In this document: positions 1 through 9,246 of the stretch, one piece after another
Position numbering within the stretch: the stretch's first letter is position 1
How the letters are laid out: the number at the start of each line of letters is the position of its first letter
Source of the DNA: Bradyrhizobium macuxiense
Lineage (GTDB): Bacteria > Pseudomonadota > Alphaproteobacteria > Rhizobiales > Xanthobacteraceae
NCBI RefSeq assembly: GCF_007993935.1
Contig: NZ_VITY01000008.1
Coordinates: 124,001-188,000, forward strand
Direction of reading: 5' to 3'
DNA: 64,000 nt
Notes under the pieces: generated by a model
What the model saw: the letters and a program-made list of their open reading frames with translations, nothing else
What the model was told of the DNA's origin: nothing
Database searches by the model: none
Made by a program: the position numbers and the translations under genes

Positions 1-1153
1 ACTGCGTGCCATAGGCGCCGTTCCAGGTGAACTCGCCGGGATTGCCCGGCACCGACGACAGCCCCTCGCTGGTGCGCACGGCGACCGCCAGCCCGAAGCC
101 GAAGCCAGCGCGATGCGGCTCGACCGCGGCGACGTTGTTCTTGATCTCGGGCCCGAGATGGTTCGACGTCATGTGATGCACCGTCTGCGGGCTGAGGATG
201 CGCTTGCCGTCGAGCTCGCCGCCATTGAGCAGCATCTGCCCAAAGCGGACATAATCGCCGACGGTGCCGAACGAGCAGGCGCCGCCGCAGTCAAACTTGG
301 TCGGCGTATCGAGCAGCTTGATGGCTTGCGGCTTGCCGGTCAGCGGATCGTTGGGGAACGGCCGCGCCAGCCGCGCGCGCTGGGCATCGCTCGGGTGGAA
401 CGTCGCCTCCTTCATGCCGAGCGGCTTCCAGACATTGGCGGCCAGATAGTCGCCGAGCCGCTGACCGGAAACCTTCTCGACGACGGCGCCGAGCACGTCG
501 ATCGAGAAACCGTATTCGAACTCGGTGCCAGGCTGATGCACCAGCGGCAGCTTGGTCATGCGGTCGATGAAGGCCGCCGTGTCGCCCTCGACCGCCGGCG
601 CGGTACCGTCGGGATAGAGCCGCGCCAGCGCGCTCGAGCTGTCGGGCCGGCCGCCATACATCAGGCCGGAGGTGTGGCGATAGAGATCGTGGATGAAGAT
701 CGGGCGCGCCTGCGGCTCCATCGTCAACGAACCGTCGGCCTGCTGCACGCCGACCTTCATGTCGGCGAATGCCGGATAATACTCGGCGACCTTCGCCTGC
801 AGCGGCAGCCGCCCCTGCTCCATCAGCGTAAGGCCAGCGACCGCCGCCATCGGCTTGGTCATCGAGGCCAGCGCGAACACGGCATCGATCGGCATCGCCG
901 TGCCCTTGGCCGGGTCGAGCTGGCCGTAGGCCTTGTAGTGCACGAGCTTCCCGTCACGCGCGATCGCCACCACGGCGCCGGGCACGCGCTTGGCCGCGAT
1001 CTCGCGCGCGAAGAAGTCGTCGAGCCGCGCCAGCCCCTTGTCGGAGAAGCCGGTCTGGTGCGCCGAAGCTTCCGGGAGCGGCGGCGCGGCGTGGGCGATG
1101 TTGAAGGCAAGACTCGTGGCGGCGGCAGCCGCAGCAATGACGATCTTTCGCAT
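1..1153 (-). CDS. Serine hydrolase, beta-lactamase/EstB-like family, exported (3' end cut by window edge)
   Basis: The reading frame starts at the ATG read from 1153 and is still open at base 1, so about 384 residues are visible and the C-terminus is missing. Residues 1-22 look like a Sec signal peptide (MRKI, then an alanine-rich core ending AHA). The serine hydrolase motif S-x-x-K is SMTK at residues 97-100, followed by a tyrosine motif YGFS at 214-217 in a stretch typical of the class C beta-lactamase/EstB/6-aminohexanoate-dimer hydrolase superfamily. The family hydrolyses esters, amides or beta-lactams through an acyl-serine. The substrate cannot be told from sequence. The Lys/His-Thr-Gly motif usually found near the C-terminus lies outside the window. 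It is transcribed in the same direction as glf, 66 bases downstream of it. Confidence 0.88.
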   Translation of the reverse strand, partial: MRKIVIAAAAAATSLAFNIAHAAPPLPEASAHQTGFSDKGLARLDDFFAREIAAKRVPGAVVAIARDGKLVHYKAYGQLDPAKGTAMPIDAVFALASMTKPMAAVAGLTLMEQGRLPLQAKVAEYYPAFADMKVGVQQADGSLTMEPQARPIFIHDLYRHTSGLMYGGRPDSSSALARLYPDGTAPAVEGDTAAFIDRMTKLPLVHQPGTEFEYGFSIDVLGAVVEKVSGQRLGDYLAANVWKPLGMKEATFHPSDAQRARLARPFPNDPLTGKPQAIKLLDTPTKFDCGGACSFGTVGDYVRFGQMLLNGGELDGKRILSPQTVHHMTSNHLGPEIKNNVAAVEPHRAGFGFGLAVAVRTSEGLSSVPGNPGEFTWNGAYGTQ

Positions 1154-1219
1154 TGTTTCCTCACCGGGGGACCGCGGGCGATTGTTATGCGATTTGCTGC
1201 CCGCTTCGGCAGCAATAGA

Positions 1220-2425
1220 TCACGCCGACAAAGGCGACAAGGCGTGGCGGCGCGCGGCGGTGCCGCCGGTGCGCATGTCTCCTGCGAAGAACGGCTCGAC
1301 CTCGTGCTCGAACGTCTTCAGCGCGGCGCCGATCGCCTGGTGCATGTCGAGATATTTGTAGGAGCCGAGGCGGCCGCCGAAGATGACGTTCGGATGCGCC
1401 GCCGTCATGGCGTGATAGGACGCGAGCATGGCGCGGTCGGCGGCGGTGTTGATCGGATAATACGGCTCATCGTTGCGGCCGGCGAAGCGGGAATATTCCC
1501 GATAGATCGTGGTCCGCGGGCCCAAATGCGCGCGTTCCGGATGCAGATGCCTGAACTCGTGGATCCGGGTGAACGGCACCTCGGCATCGGCGTAGTTGAT
1601 GACGGCGGCGCCCTGGAAATCGGCGACATCGTGCACCTCGCGCGCGAAGTCGACGGTGCGCCAGCCCAGATGGCCGCAAGCATAGCCGAAGAAGCGGTCG
1701 ATCGGCCCGGTGTAGATCACGAGCTGGCCCGGGTTGATGCGGTCAGCGACGTCGAAATAGTCGACACCGAGCTCGACCGCGACCTTGGGATGATCGAGCA
1801 TCCGGCGGAAGATCGCGGTATAGCCATCGACCGGCATGCCCTCGTAGCGATCGGCGAAGTAGCGATCGTCGAAGGTGAAACGAACCGGCAGGCGGCCGAT
1901 GATGTCGGCCGACAGATCGCGCGGATCGGTCTGCCACTGCTTCTGCGTATAGCCGCGGATCAGGAGATCGTAGAGCGTGCGACCGACCGAGGCGATCGCC
2001 TTGTCCTCCAGATTGTTGATGCCGGCCGCGCCATGCGCGGCAGCCTCCGCCGCGATCACGGCGCGCGCCTCGTCCGGCGACATGATGCGGCCGAACGCGG
2101 CGCACACCGTCGCAAGGTTGATCGGCATCGAATAGACGCGGCCGTTCGCCACCGTGAAGACGCGGTGACGATAGTCGGTGAAATACGTAAAGCGCTGCAG
2201 ATAGCGCCAGACCGTGTCGGAATTGGTGTGGAAGATATGGGTGCCGTAGCGATGCACCTCGACGCCGCTGTCGGAATCGACTTCCGAGTAGGCATTGCCG
2301 CCGATATGCGACCGGCGGTCGAGCACGCAGACGCTGCGGCCGAGCTTGCTCGCCACCTGCTCGGCGATCACGGCGCCGAAGAACCCCGCCCCCACCACGA
2401 CGACGTCGAAGCTTTCAAGCTGCAT
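1220..2425 (-). CDS. glf: UDP-galactopyranose mutase
   Basis: This 401-residue flavoenzyme interconverts UDP-galactopyranose and UDP-galactofuranose, supplying galactofuranose for surface polysaccharide. The N-terminal dinucleotide-binding motif is GAGFFG (residues 12-17), followed by the family signatures LDRRSHIGGNAY, YGTHIFHT and FTDYRHRVF. The C-terminal region has the family motif GGRLGSYKYLDMHQ. Length is slightly above the usual 370-390, owing to the C-terminal tail. It is cytoplasmic and needs reduced FAD. The divergent neighbour is a glycosyltransferase-like gene separated by 210 bases, which suggests a small surface-glycan locus, although no polysaccharide export genes are present in the window. 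Confidence 0.95.
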   Translation of the reverse strand: MQLESFDVVVVGAGFFGAVIAEQVASKLGRSVCVLDRRSHIGGNAYSEVDSDSGVEVHRYGTHIFHTNSDTVWRYLQRFTYFTDYRHRVFTVANGRVYSMPINLATVCAAFGRIMSPDEARAVIAAEAAAHGAAGINNLEDKAIASVGRTLYDLLIRGYTQKQWQTDPRDLSADIIGRLPVRFTFDDRYFADRYEGMPVDGYTAIFRRMLDHPKVAVELGVDYFDVADRINPGQLVIYTGPIDRFFGYACGHLGWRTVDFAREVHDVADFQGAAVINYADAEVPFTRIHEFRHLHPERAHLGPRTTIYREYSRFAGRNDEPYYPINTAADRAMLASYHAMTAAHPNVIFGGRLGSYKYLDMHQAIGAALKTFEHEVEPFFAGDMRTGGTAARRHALSPLSA

Positions 2426-2635
2426 GTGGCCCCTGCCCCGCGCGGGCCCAGGCGGCAGCCCGCCGCGACATCCCGACGGAGCTTCAACGGCGCCGTGGCC
2501 GACTTCCGGCGAAGATTTTGGTTAAGGCCACGATAATTCCGTGCCCGGAACGGCCGGCTCGGCCGTTCAACTGACAGCATGCGAGGCGGTGGATTTGTCC
2601 GCGCGCGCGGCAACAGCATCATGCGCGGGGGCCCC

Positions 2636-3868
2636 ATGTCCGTGATCTGCGTCCTGTATTCCAGCAACACCACCTATGATTCACTGCGCGGCATCCTCGC
2701 GATGGCCGCCGCCGAGCTCGACCGGCTCGGGCACGAGGTCAAGATGCTCGACCTGCTGGCGCCGGATTTCTCGGCCCGGCTCAATGCGCTCTTGCCGCGA
2801 AAGACCGAGACGATGGCGCTCGGCTTCTCCGGCATCGGGCTCGACATCCACACCAAGGACGGCAGGCTGTTCTGGGACGTCGCCCAGATTCCTGTGTTCA
2901 CCTGGTTCTGCGACCACCCCTGCTACTTCGCCAAGCGACACGGGCTCGAGAGCCGCTACACCGCGCATGGCTACGTGTTTCCCGACCATGCTGCATTCAG
3001 CCGCGATCACCTGAGCGCCAACGGCGCCGTGTTCGCGACCCATATGGGCATCCCCGACCCCGGCTTCTTCGGCGGCCTGCCGCCCGAGCAGCGCAACGGC
3101 CGGCTGATCTTCGCCAAGTCCGGCTGGAATCCGCTGGGGCTCGAGCGCGGCTGGCGCAAGACGATGCCGCCAAAGCTGTTCGCGCTGCTGTTCGACGCAA
3201 TCGCGGAGGCACGCGGCAAAACCTGCGGCGCGTTTCCGAAGATCATCGTCGACGTCGCCGAGCGGCATCTGGTCTATCTGAAGCCGGGCGGCGACCTGTT
3301 CAACGTCATCCTGACCCGGCTCGACAACTACACAAGGGGCGTTCGCACCCGCGAGGTGGGCGCGGTGCTCGCCGACTATCCGGTCGATTTCATCGGCGGC
3401 GGCTGGAGCAATCTCGATGTCTCCGGACGTCCCGCCCGCGTGCTCGGCGCGATGACCTTCGATGCGATGCGCGAAGGCCTCGGCAGCTATCTCGCCGCGG
3501 TCTCGCTCAATCCAAATATCGACTTGTCGGTGCATGACCGGGTGTTCTTCGCGCTCGGCGCCGGCACCGTGCCGGTGTTCGACGCCAACCGCTTCTCGGC
3601 GGCAGAGATGCCGCATCTTGCCCGCTACAGCTTCGGCCAGGACACGACCAGCATCGCCGCCGCCGTCGAGGCCGTGCTGGCCGATCCCGCCGCGGCGCAG
3701 GCGGCAACCGCCACCACGATGAGCGAGCTCTATCCGCGCTTCTCGATGCAGCGCTCGGTACAGGACATCCACGAGATCACGATGTCGATCGCGGGCGCCG
3801 CCGGCGCCGGCCTGTTGCCCGCCGAGCCGGTGCCGGCCGGCGTCTGGACGCCGAAGCAGGCAGCCTGA
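2636..3868 (+). CDS. Glycosyltransferase-like protein (CgeB/group-1-like)
   Basis: The protein has about 410 residues from the ATG at 2636, which follows a G-run 5-9 bases upstream. In-frame ATG codons at 2621 and 2579 are possible but have poorer ribosome sites. The N-terminal half begins with a beta strand and a Rossmann-like region (VICVLYSSNTTY), and the C-terminal half has a segment like those of group-1/CgeB-type transferases (VSLNPNID, VHDRVFFALGAGTVPVFD), where the F-x-A-L-G-A-G-x-V-P-V run resembles the nucleotide-sugar site of GT-B enzymes. No signal peptide or membrane segment is seen. The divergent neighbour is glf, so transfer of galactose or galactofuranose is a reasonable guess. 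Acceptor and donor are not shown by sequence. Confidence 0.72.
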   Translation: MSVICVLYSSNTTYDSLRGILAMAAAELDRLGHEVKMLDLLAPDFSARLNALLPRKTETMALGFSGIGLDIHTKDGRLFWDVAQIPVFTWFCDHPCYFAKRHGLESRYTAHGYVFPDHAAFSRDHLSANGAVFATHMGIPDPGFFGGLPPEQRNGRLIFAKSGWNPLGLERGWRKTMPPKLFALLFDAIAEARGKTCGAFPKIIVDVAERHLVYLKPGGDLFNVILTRLDNYTRGVRTREVGAVLADYPVDFIGGGWSNLDVSGRPARVLGAMTFDAMREGLGSYLAAVSLNPNIDLSVHDRVFFALGAGTVPVFDANRFSAAEMPHLARYSFGQDTTSIAAAVEAVLADPAAAQAATATTMSELYPRFSMQRSVQDIHEITMSIAGAAGAGLLPAEPVPAGVWTPKQAA

Positions 3869-3940
3869 CCGCCGCCAGATCCATGGCCGGCTCGCGCCGG
3901 CTGCGCTACCTTGCGCCCGTCACCTCCGATCGGGTCCAGC

Positions 3941-5098
3941 ATGAACCGCCGCGCGTTTGTTTCGGGACTGGCCGTTGCCGCGGCGCTCGCCGGTCTTGCT
4001 CCGCTGCCGGCCGCCGCCGACGGTAAGCGGGTGGCACTGGTGATCGGCAACGGCGCCTACAGGAGCGTGCCGGCGCTGACCAATCCGCCGACTGACGCCG
4101 GCGATATCGCCGCGGCGCTGAAGCGCCTCGGCTTCGCCGTCACCCTGATCAGGAACGGCAGCTTCGATGACATGCGGCGCAGCCTGATCGCGTTCGGGCG
4201 CGAGGCTGCCGGTGCCGACATGGCGGCAGTGTATTTCGCCGGCCACGGCATGGAGATCAACGGCGACAACTGGCTGATCCCGGTCGATGCCGAATTGAAA
4301 CGCGACACCGATGCCGCGAATGAAGCGATCAGCCTGCAGAGCGTCATGCTACAGGTCTCGAGCACTGGAAGTCTCGGCCTCGTCATCCTCGATGCCTGCC
4401 GCAACAATCCGTTCGCGGCGAAGATGAGCCGCTCGATCGCCACTCGCGCCGCCACGACCAGCGGGCTCGGCCGCATCGAGCCGGTCGGCAACGTGCTGGT
4501 CGCCTATGCCGCGCGCGATGGCACCACGGCGCTCGATGGCGACGGCCGCAACAGCCCGTTCGCGGCCGCGCTACTCCGCAACATCGAGGCGCCGGGCGTC
4601 GAGGTGACCTTCATGTTTCGCAACGTCCGCGACGACGTGATGGAGGCGACGCGCAACGAGCAGCAGCCTTTCGTCTACGGCTCGCTGTCGCGCAAGGCGA
4701 TCTATCTGGCGGCGCCGCCCGCCGAGTCAGCAGGCGCGAAACAGGCGAACATTGCGTCCGCAGCGGCCGCTCCCGCATTGCCGTCGCCGGCAACGCCAGC
4801 CGGCGCCATCGATCCCGCACTGGTCGGCACCTGGGAGATCATGGTGGCGAGCGGCCGCGGCCAGTCGCGCTGGATCTGGCAGATCATGGCCGACGGCACC
4901 TACAAATTCCACGCCGAGCCGTTCCGCTCGGCGCAAGCCCATGAAGGCACCGTCACCTTCGCCAACGGCCGCTGGACGCTGCATGCGCTGAAGGGAATGA
5001 GGAATTACAGCGACGCCGGCTCCTACGAGGTCCGCGACAGCATTGCCGTGATCACCGGCAAGCTCGGCACCGGCTATTGGAAGCGCAGCGTGGAGTGA
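3941..5098 (+). CDS. Exported caspase-fold (peptidase C14, p20-like) protein
   Basis: The protein has 385 residues. The chosen ATG at 3941 gives an N-terminus with twin arginines (MNRRAF) followed by an alanine-rich hydrophobic segment ending PAAADG, so it is probably exported, perhaps by Tat. The caspase p20 fold follows at residues 28-270: KRVALVIGNGAY opens the first strand, the catalytic histidine is H102 in YFAGHGME, and the catalytic cysteine is C153 in ILDACRNNPF. A C-terminal extension (about 270-385) after an Ala/Pro linker starts with LVGTWEI and looks like a small beta domain. Both catalytic residues are intact. Such metacaspase-like proteins are common in rhizobia, and their substrates are mostly unknown. 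Confidence 0.88.
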   Translation: MNRRAFVSGLAVAAALAGLAPLPAAADGKRVALVIGNGAYRSVPALTNPPTDAGDIAAALKRLGFAVTLIRNGSFDDMRRSLIAFGREAAGADMAAVYFAGHGMEINGDNWLIPVDAELKRDTDAANEAISLQSVMLQVSSTGSLGLVILDACRNNPFAAKMSRSIATRAATTSGLGRIEPVGNVLVAYAARDGTTALDGDGRNSPFAAALLRNIEAPGVEVTFMFRNVRDDVMEATRNEQQPFVYGSLSRKAIYLAAPPAESAGAKQANIASAAAAPALPSPATPAGAIDPALVGTWEIMVASGRGQSRWIWQIMADGTYKFHAEPFRSAQAHEGTVTFANGRWTLHALKGMRNYSDAGSYEVRDSIAVITGKLGTGYWKRSVE

Positions 5099-5139
5099 GG
5101 CGCGCGGCGCGAGGGCAAGGTCCGCAGGCTTCGCAGACC

Positions 5140-5688
5140 TCATAGATCCAGTTCACCCGTCGCCGGATAGACCACCGTCCCATCGCCCTGCACGACGGCG
5201 CCTTCGGTGAGGCGGGCGGGCTCCAGCCGGCCCTCCCCCATGAGATGGACGACGTTCTCGCCGGCCGCGATCAGGTAGTCGGCGACGATGCGGCGGTGGC
5301 AGCGCCACCACACGGCTTCGGAGCACATCATCGCGCAACGCTGCCCGTGCCCCTCGTCACGCAAATGCTGCAGGCCCGCGTGAAACTGCGGCGACAGCGC
5401 GTAGTCGGCGTAGTTGTGAAAGCTCTCGTTGCTCCAGAAGCCATTGACCGAAGGCGGCACGCTTCGCGCCCTGCCGCGCAGCCCGCCGAGATCGGCCAGA
5501 TGCTCATACGAGATGCCGGCGGCCTTGAGCGAACCGGGAAGCGTGTCCTTGTTGAACTGCGGATTGGTTCGCGAGCGCGGCACCGTTCTGATGTCGACGA
5601 CACGGTCGATGCCGGCCGCGGTGAGGACGGCGACGAAATCCTCGAGACTGCGGTTCGAATGACCTATCGTGAAGAACGGAAGCGCCAT
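5140..5688 (-). CDS. DUF488 family protein
   Basis: This 182-residue protein has the DUF488 hallmarks: the N-terminal FFTIGHSNRSLEDF, the VDIRTVPRSRTNPQFN segment and the cysteine motif CSEAVWWRCHRR near residue 120-135. The molecular role of the family is not established. The conserved Cys and His residues hint at a redox or nucleic-acid enzyme, but this is only inference. It lies 12 bases downstream of the DUF2945 gene on the same strand and probably shares its transcript. It converges with the caspase-fold gene, leaving 41 bases between the two stop codons. Confidence 0.85.
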   Translation of the reverse strand: MALPFFTIGHSNRSLEDFVAVLTAAGIDRVVDIRTVPRSRTNPQFNKDTLPGSLKAAGISYEHLADLGGLRGRARSVPPSVNGFWSNESFHNYADYALSPQFHAGLQHLRDEGHGQRCAMMCSEAVWWRCHRRIVADYLIAAGENVVHLMGEGRLEPARLTEGAVVQGDGTVVYPATGELDL

Positions 5689-5700
5689 GCCGCGCCTCTG

Positions 5701-5910
5701 CTACGCAGGATGGAGCGCGCTGCCCTTGTGGGCCGCGACATGATCGGTCTTGTCGCTCTTGATCTCGTATTGCGGATCGGCCTCCGAGGCGCGATGCATG
5801 TGCCCCTTGTAATCGAAATCACGCGTGTGAACCCTGATGATGGTGCCCGAGACGTGTCCGGCCTCGGAATTCCAGCTGACGTGATCGCCGACCTTGAATC
5901 TCCTGGTCAT
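5701..5910 (-). CDS. DUF2945 (hypervirulence-associated TUDOR-like) small protein
   Basis: This 69-residue protein starts MTRRFKVGDHVSWNSEAGHV and contains GTIIRVHTRDFDYKGH and YEIKSDKTDHVAAHKGSAL, the complete pattern of DUF2945. The family is a small all-beta, SH3/TUDOR-like fold of unknown function, often found beside stress or DNA-repair genes. It is cytoplasmic with no signal peptide. It precedes the DUF488 gene by 12 bases and probably forms a two-gene unit with it. Confidence 0.87.
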   Translation of the reverse strand: MTRRFKVGDHVSWNSEAGHVSGTIIRVHTRDFDYKGHMHRASEADPQYEIKSDKTDHVAAHKGSALHPA

Positions 5911-6154
5911 TTTTCAAGCGTCCTTCGTGCGCGGGATGCCAAGGCATTGAGCAAGGCATTGAGCTACCGCGGCAACAAAAGTTTCATCCAGGTTAAGTTC
6001 CTCGCGTACCTAATGCCGGTTGCAGGATTCACCGATACTATACCAAATCTGCGGAAGAGCCCCCGACTGTGATCTGCATCGCTCCAAGGTTGTCGCGCGA
6101 TATGCTAACGAGTTTGCCGCGTAAATTGTACGTTGGCGTTTTGGTTGGGGACCG

Positions 6155-8698
6155 ATGGCCGCTCGTAAACTGCCGCAAGGGCAGGCCCTCACGCGGGTAG
6201 CGCGTCGACGCTGGAATGAGGAACGGTCACTGCGGTGCGCCATCAGGATGGCCCGCATGGGGTACTGGGAATCACACAGTGCCACCGCGACCGATGTCTG
6301 GATATCGCCCGAATTCGCCTCGTTCTACGAGTTCAAGACCGTCGACGGCTTCATCCCCATCGCCACGGTGCGCGAGCGCTATTTGCCCGAAAGCCGGACG
6401 GTTCTGGAAGCGCATTACGCAGCCTGCTGGGCCGAGGGACAGCCTTATGCAGTGCAGACGCGGCTGCGCAGGTCCGACGGCAGCGTGCTCGACTGCGTGG
6501 TGCATGGCGAGCCGGAATTCGACGCGCGCGGTCAGGTCCGGCGCGTGTCCGGCATCGTCCGCGACGTCACCGAGGAAACCGCTGCGCTGCGCCGCCTCGC
6601 GGAGAGCGAGCAGCGGCTGGCCGATTTTGTCTCGACCGCCTCGGACTGGTGCTGGGAGAGTGACGCCGCGCACCGGCTGCTGCCCTATCCCAAATCGCTA
6701 GCCGGCAATGCCGCCTTCCAGACGGTGGCCTCGGGCGGCAAAGCGCGCTGGGAACTGGCCTATGCGCCCGAGGACGCGGAGACGATGGCGCGGCACCGGG
6801 CCGATATGGAGGCGCATCGCCCTTTTCGCGACTTCACCTACACGCTGATCGGCAAAGACGGGTCGCGCGTCAGCATCTGCACCAGCGGCAAGCCGATCTT
6901 CGCCGATGACGGCAGCTTTCTCGGCTATCGCGGCACGTCCAGCGACATCACCCAGCTCAGGGCGGCCAAGGCGTTGCTCGACCAGCGCACGCGGGCGCTG
7001 GAGGAAGCCCACCGGCTCGGCAAGATCGGCACCTGGAGCTACCGGCTGGACACCGGCCGCACGACCTGGGCGCCCGAGCTCTATCAGCTGCTCGGCTTCG
7101 ACCCAGATACGTTCGCGCCGACCGATGAGACCGTCAGGCCACGTTTCCTGGGCGGCGATGCCGAGCGCTTCCGCGACGTGCAGAAACGGGTGTTGCGCAG
7201 CCGCAGGACCGAGGCCACGGACCTGCGCATCCTGCACGCCGACGGCACCGCCCGCGACCTCGCTGTCATCTGCAAGGCGGAGATCGCCCACGACGAGGTC
7301 ATCGGCATCATCGGTACCGTGCAGGACGTCACCGAGCGCAAGGAGGCCGAGCGCCAGCTCGAGCAGCTCGCCTACAGCGACCCGTTGACCGGGCTCGCCA
7401 ATCGCGCGCTGTTCACGCGCCAGCTCGCCGCCATGATCGAGGGTTGCGCCGTGGAAGGCCGGGGTGGCGCGCTGCTGCTGATCGATCTCGATCGCTTCAA
7501 GGAGGTCAATGATTCCCTCGGTCATGCTGCCGGCGACAAATTGCTGATCCAGGTGGCGGCGGCGCTGCGGCAGGATCTGGGGCCGCGCGCCTTCATCGCC
7601 CGGCTCGGCGGCGACGAGTTCGCCGTGCTGGCGGAGGGACGCAGCATGTCCGACGCCGCGCTGACCGGACTTGCCAACCGGCTGATCGGCAAGCTGTCGG
7701 TCCCGGTCGATCTCACCGAGGGCGAGGCCGTCGTCGGCGCCACCATCGGCATCGCCCGCCTGCCCGAGCATGGCGCGACGGCGGAGACGGCCGTGCGCAA
7801 CGCGGACCTCGCGCTCTACATGGCCAAGGAGGCCGGGCGCGGCCGCGCCCAGCTGTTCGAGCCGGTCTATGCCCAGGCGGTCGATCAACGGCTCGATCTC
7901 GGCCGGCATCTGCGCCACGCCGTGGAGGCCGGCACGCTCGAGGCCCATTACCAGCCGCAGCTCGACCTGCGGACCGGCCGCGTCACCGGCTTCGAGGCGC
8001 TGCTGCGCTGGACCCATCCCGAGCGCGGGCCGATCTCGCCGGCGGAGTTCATCCCGATCGCCGAAAGCTCCGGGCTCATCGTCGACCTCGGCCTGTGGGT
8101 GCTGCGCGAGGCCTGCCGGCAGGGCCGCGCCTGGCTGGATGCCGGGCTGCCGCCGCGCACCGTCTCGGTCAACGTTTCGCCGGCACAGATCTGGAATGTG
8201 GATTTCGAGACGGCGGTCGCGGCCGCGCTGGCGGACACCGGCTTTCCGGCGGAGCTGCTCTGCCTGGAGCTGACCGAAAGCCTGTTCGTGGATCATACCG
8301 AGCAGCGGATCAGCCGCACGCTGACAGCGCTCTCCGATCTGGGCGCCCGGCTGGCGCTGGATGATTTCGGCTCGGGCTACTCCTCGCTCGGCTATCTGAC
8401 GCGCCTGCCTTTCGACTGCCTGAAGGTGGACCGCGCTTTCGTGGACGGCATTTCCACCGCGCCGGAAAAGCGCAAACTGCTCGGCGGCATCATCGCGCTG
8501 TCGCACGGGCTCGGCATGACCGTGGTGGCGGAGGGCGCCGAGTTGGCAGCCGAGGTCGACGTGCTCGGCACCCTCGATTGCGACCTGGTGCAGGGCTTCG
8601 TGTTTTCCCCGCCGATCGCCGCCGACAAGGCGCCGCTGGTGGCCGCCGGCATCGAGCGCGAGGCGTACCGGATCCAGCCGAGACGGAAGAGCCTCTGA
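6155..8698 (+). CDS. PAS-PAS-PAS-GGDEF-EAL bifunctional c-di-GMP enzyme
   Basis: The protein has 847 residues. The ATG at 6155 follows a GGGGA ribosome site. Three PAS modules occupy about 25-145, 150-275 and 280-400, each ending in the D(V/I)T linker typical of PAC motifs (RDVTEE, SDITQL, QDVTER). The diguanylate cyclase domain follows, with the standard entry DPLTGLANR and an intact active site GGDEF at 485-489. The EAL domain starts around 590 with an intact FEAL at 613-616 and the substrate and metal motifs NVSP, ELTES and DDFGSGYSS. Both catalytic sites look functional, so the protein may make and break c-di-GMP under control of its PAS inputs. There are no membrane segments, so it is cytoplasmic. 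It is monocistronic. Confidence 0.95.
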   Translation: MAARKLPQGQALTRVARRRWNEERSLRCAIRMARMGYWESHSATATDVWISPEFASFYEFKTVDGFIPIATVRERYLPESRTVLEAHYAACWAEGQPYAVQTRLRRSDGSVLDCVVHGEPEFDARGQVRRVSGIVRDVTEETAALRRLAESEQRLADFVSTASDWCWESDAAHRLLPYPKSLAGNAAFQTVASGGKARWELAYAPEDAETMARHRADMEAHRPFRDFTYTLIGKDGSRVSICTSGKPIFADDGSFLGYRGTSSDITQLRAAKALLDQRTRALEEAHRLGKIGTWSYRLDTGRTTWAPELYQLLGFDPDTFAPTDETVRPRFLGGDAERFRDVQKRVLRSRRTEATDLRILHADGTARDLAVICKAEIAHDEVIGIIGTVQDVTERKEAERQLEQLAYSDPLTGLANRALFTRQLAAMIEGCAVEGRGGALLLIDLDRFKEVNDSLGHAAGDKLLIQVAAALRQDLGPRAFIARLGGDEFAVLAEGRSMSDAALTGLANRLIGKLSVPVDLTEGEAVVGATIGIARLPEHGATAETAVRNADLALYMAKEAGRGRAQLFEPVYAQAVDQRLDLGRHLRHAVEAGTLEAHYQPQLDLRTGRVTGFEALLRWTHPERGPISPAEFIPIAESSGLIVDLGLWVLREACRQGRAWLDAGLPPRTVSVNVSPAQIWNVDFETAVAAALADTGFPAELLCLELTESLFVDHTEQRISRTLTALSDLGARLALDDFGSGYSSLGYLTRLPFDCLKVDRAFVDGISTAPEKRKLLGGIIALSHGLGMTVVAEGAELAAEVDVLGTLDCDLVQGFVFSPPIAADKAPLVAAGIEREAYRIQPRRKSL

Positions 8699-9246
8699 GC
8701 CGTCACCACCTCCGCAACTTCATTTGCCCGCGGCTGAATAACGTTACATCTGGCCGGAGTTCCTGCCCGCGCAATGGGTCCGGGCGCATTTCAGAAATGG
8801 ATTCAGATATTTAGAGCCTGTCCCGAACCGGACGACGGCCGCGCGTTCAAATCGCCGTGTGCGCCTTGCGCGCGTCAACCAGAGGGCGCATCTCCTTTGG
8901 CGTCCGATGCCAAATCCCCTTGCATCGATCCGGAACAGGCCCACCACGATTCGATCGAACCAGACCGGGCATGAAGCGACAAAACAGCCATCAACAATGA
9001 GCTTCCTGCCGGGCTGAAACTCTCAGCAATCATAAAACGATGCGTACACAATGTTGCGACTTCGTTTGGTTAAACGTTCTAATTGCACCTCCCTATGGTT
9101 GTGCGGCTGACGAGTCGCATCTAGCTTCCGCGCCGGCCGGAATTTTCATGTGAGCTGCCCAAGCACGATTTCCCGCAACGCGGCCTGAACGCCCGCGCTG
9201 CACATGCGGCTCCGTTTCGGAGTCGCCCCACCTGGAGACGACTGCA
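8699..9246. other. Gene-free 548-base interval
   Basis: No reading frame with a ribosome site or family resemblance is visible on either strand. The interval is less GC-rich than its surroundings between about 8990 and 9110, which fits a promoter region for the operon that begins at 9247. No strong hairpin terminator for the GGDEF-EAL gene was seen. Confidence 0.6.
9054..9082 (+). promoter_or_regulatory. Possible sigma-70-type promoter of the AAA+ operon
   Basis: A TTGCGA hexamer (9054-9059) and a TTCTAA hexamer (9077-9082) are separated by 17 bases within an AT-richer pocket. The -10 match is weak, so this is a suggestion only. It would leave a leader of about 155 bases before the first gene. 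Confidence 0.28.

Noticed and set aside
113..2536. 807-codon open frame on the plus strand
   Set aside because: It is antisense to the serine hydrolase and glf genes and has an arginine-rich, low-complexity composition typical of opposite-strand frames in high-GC DNA.
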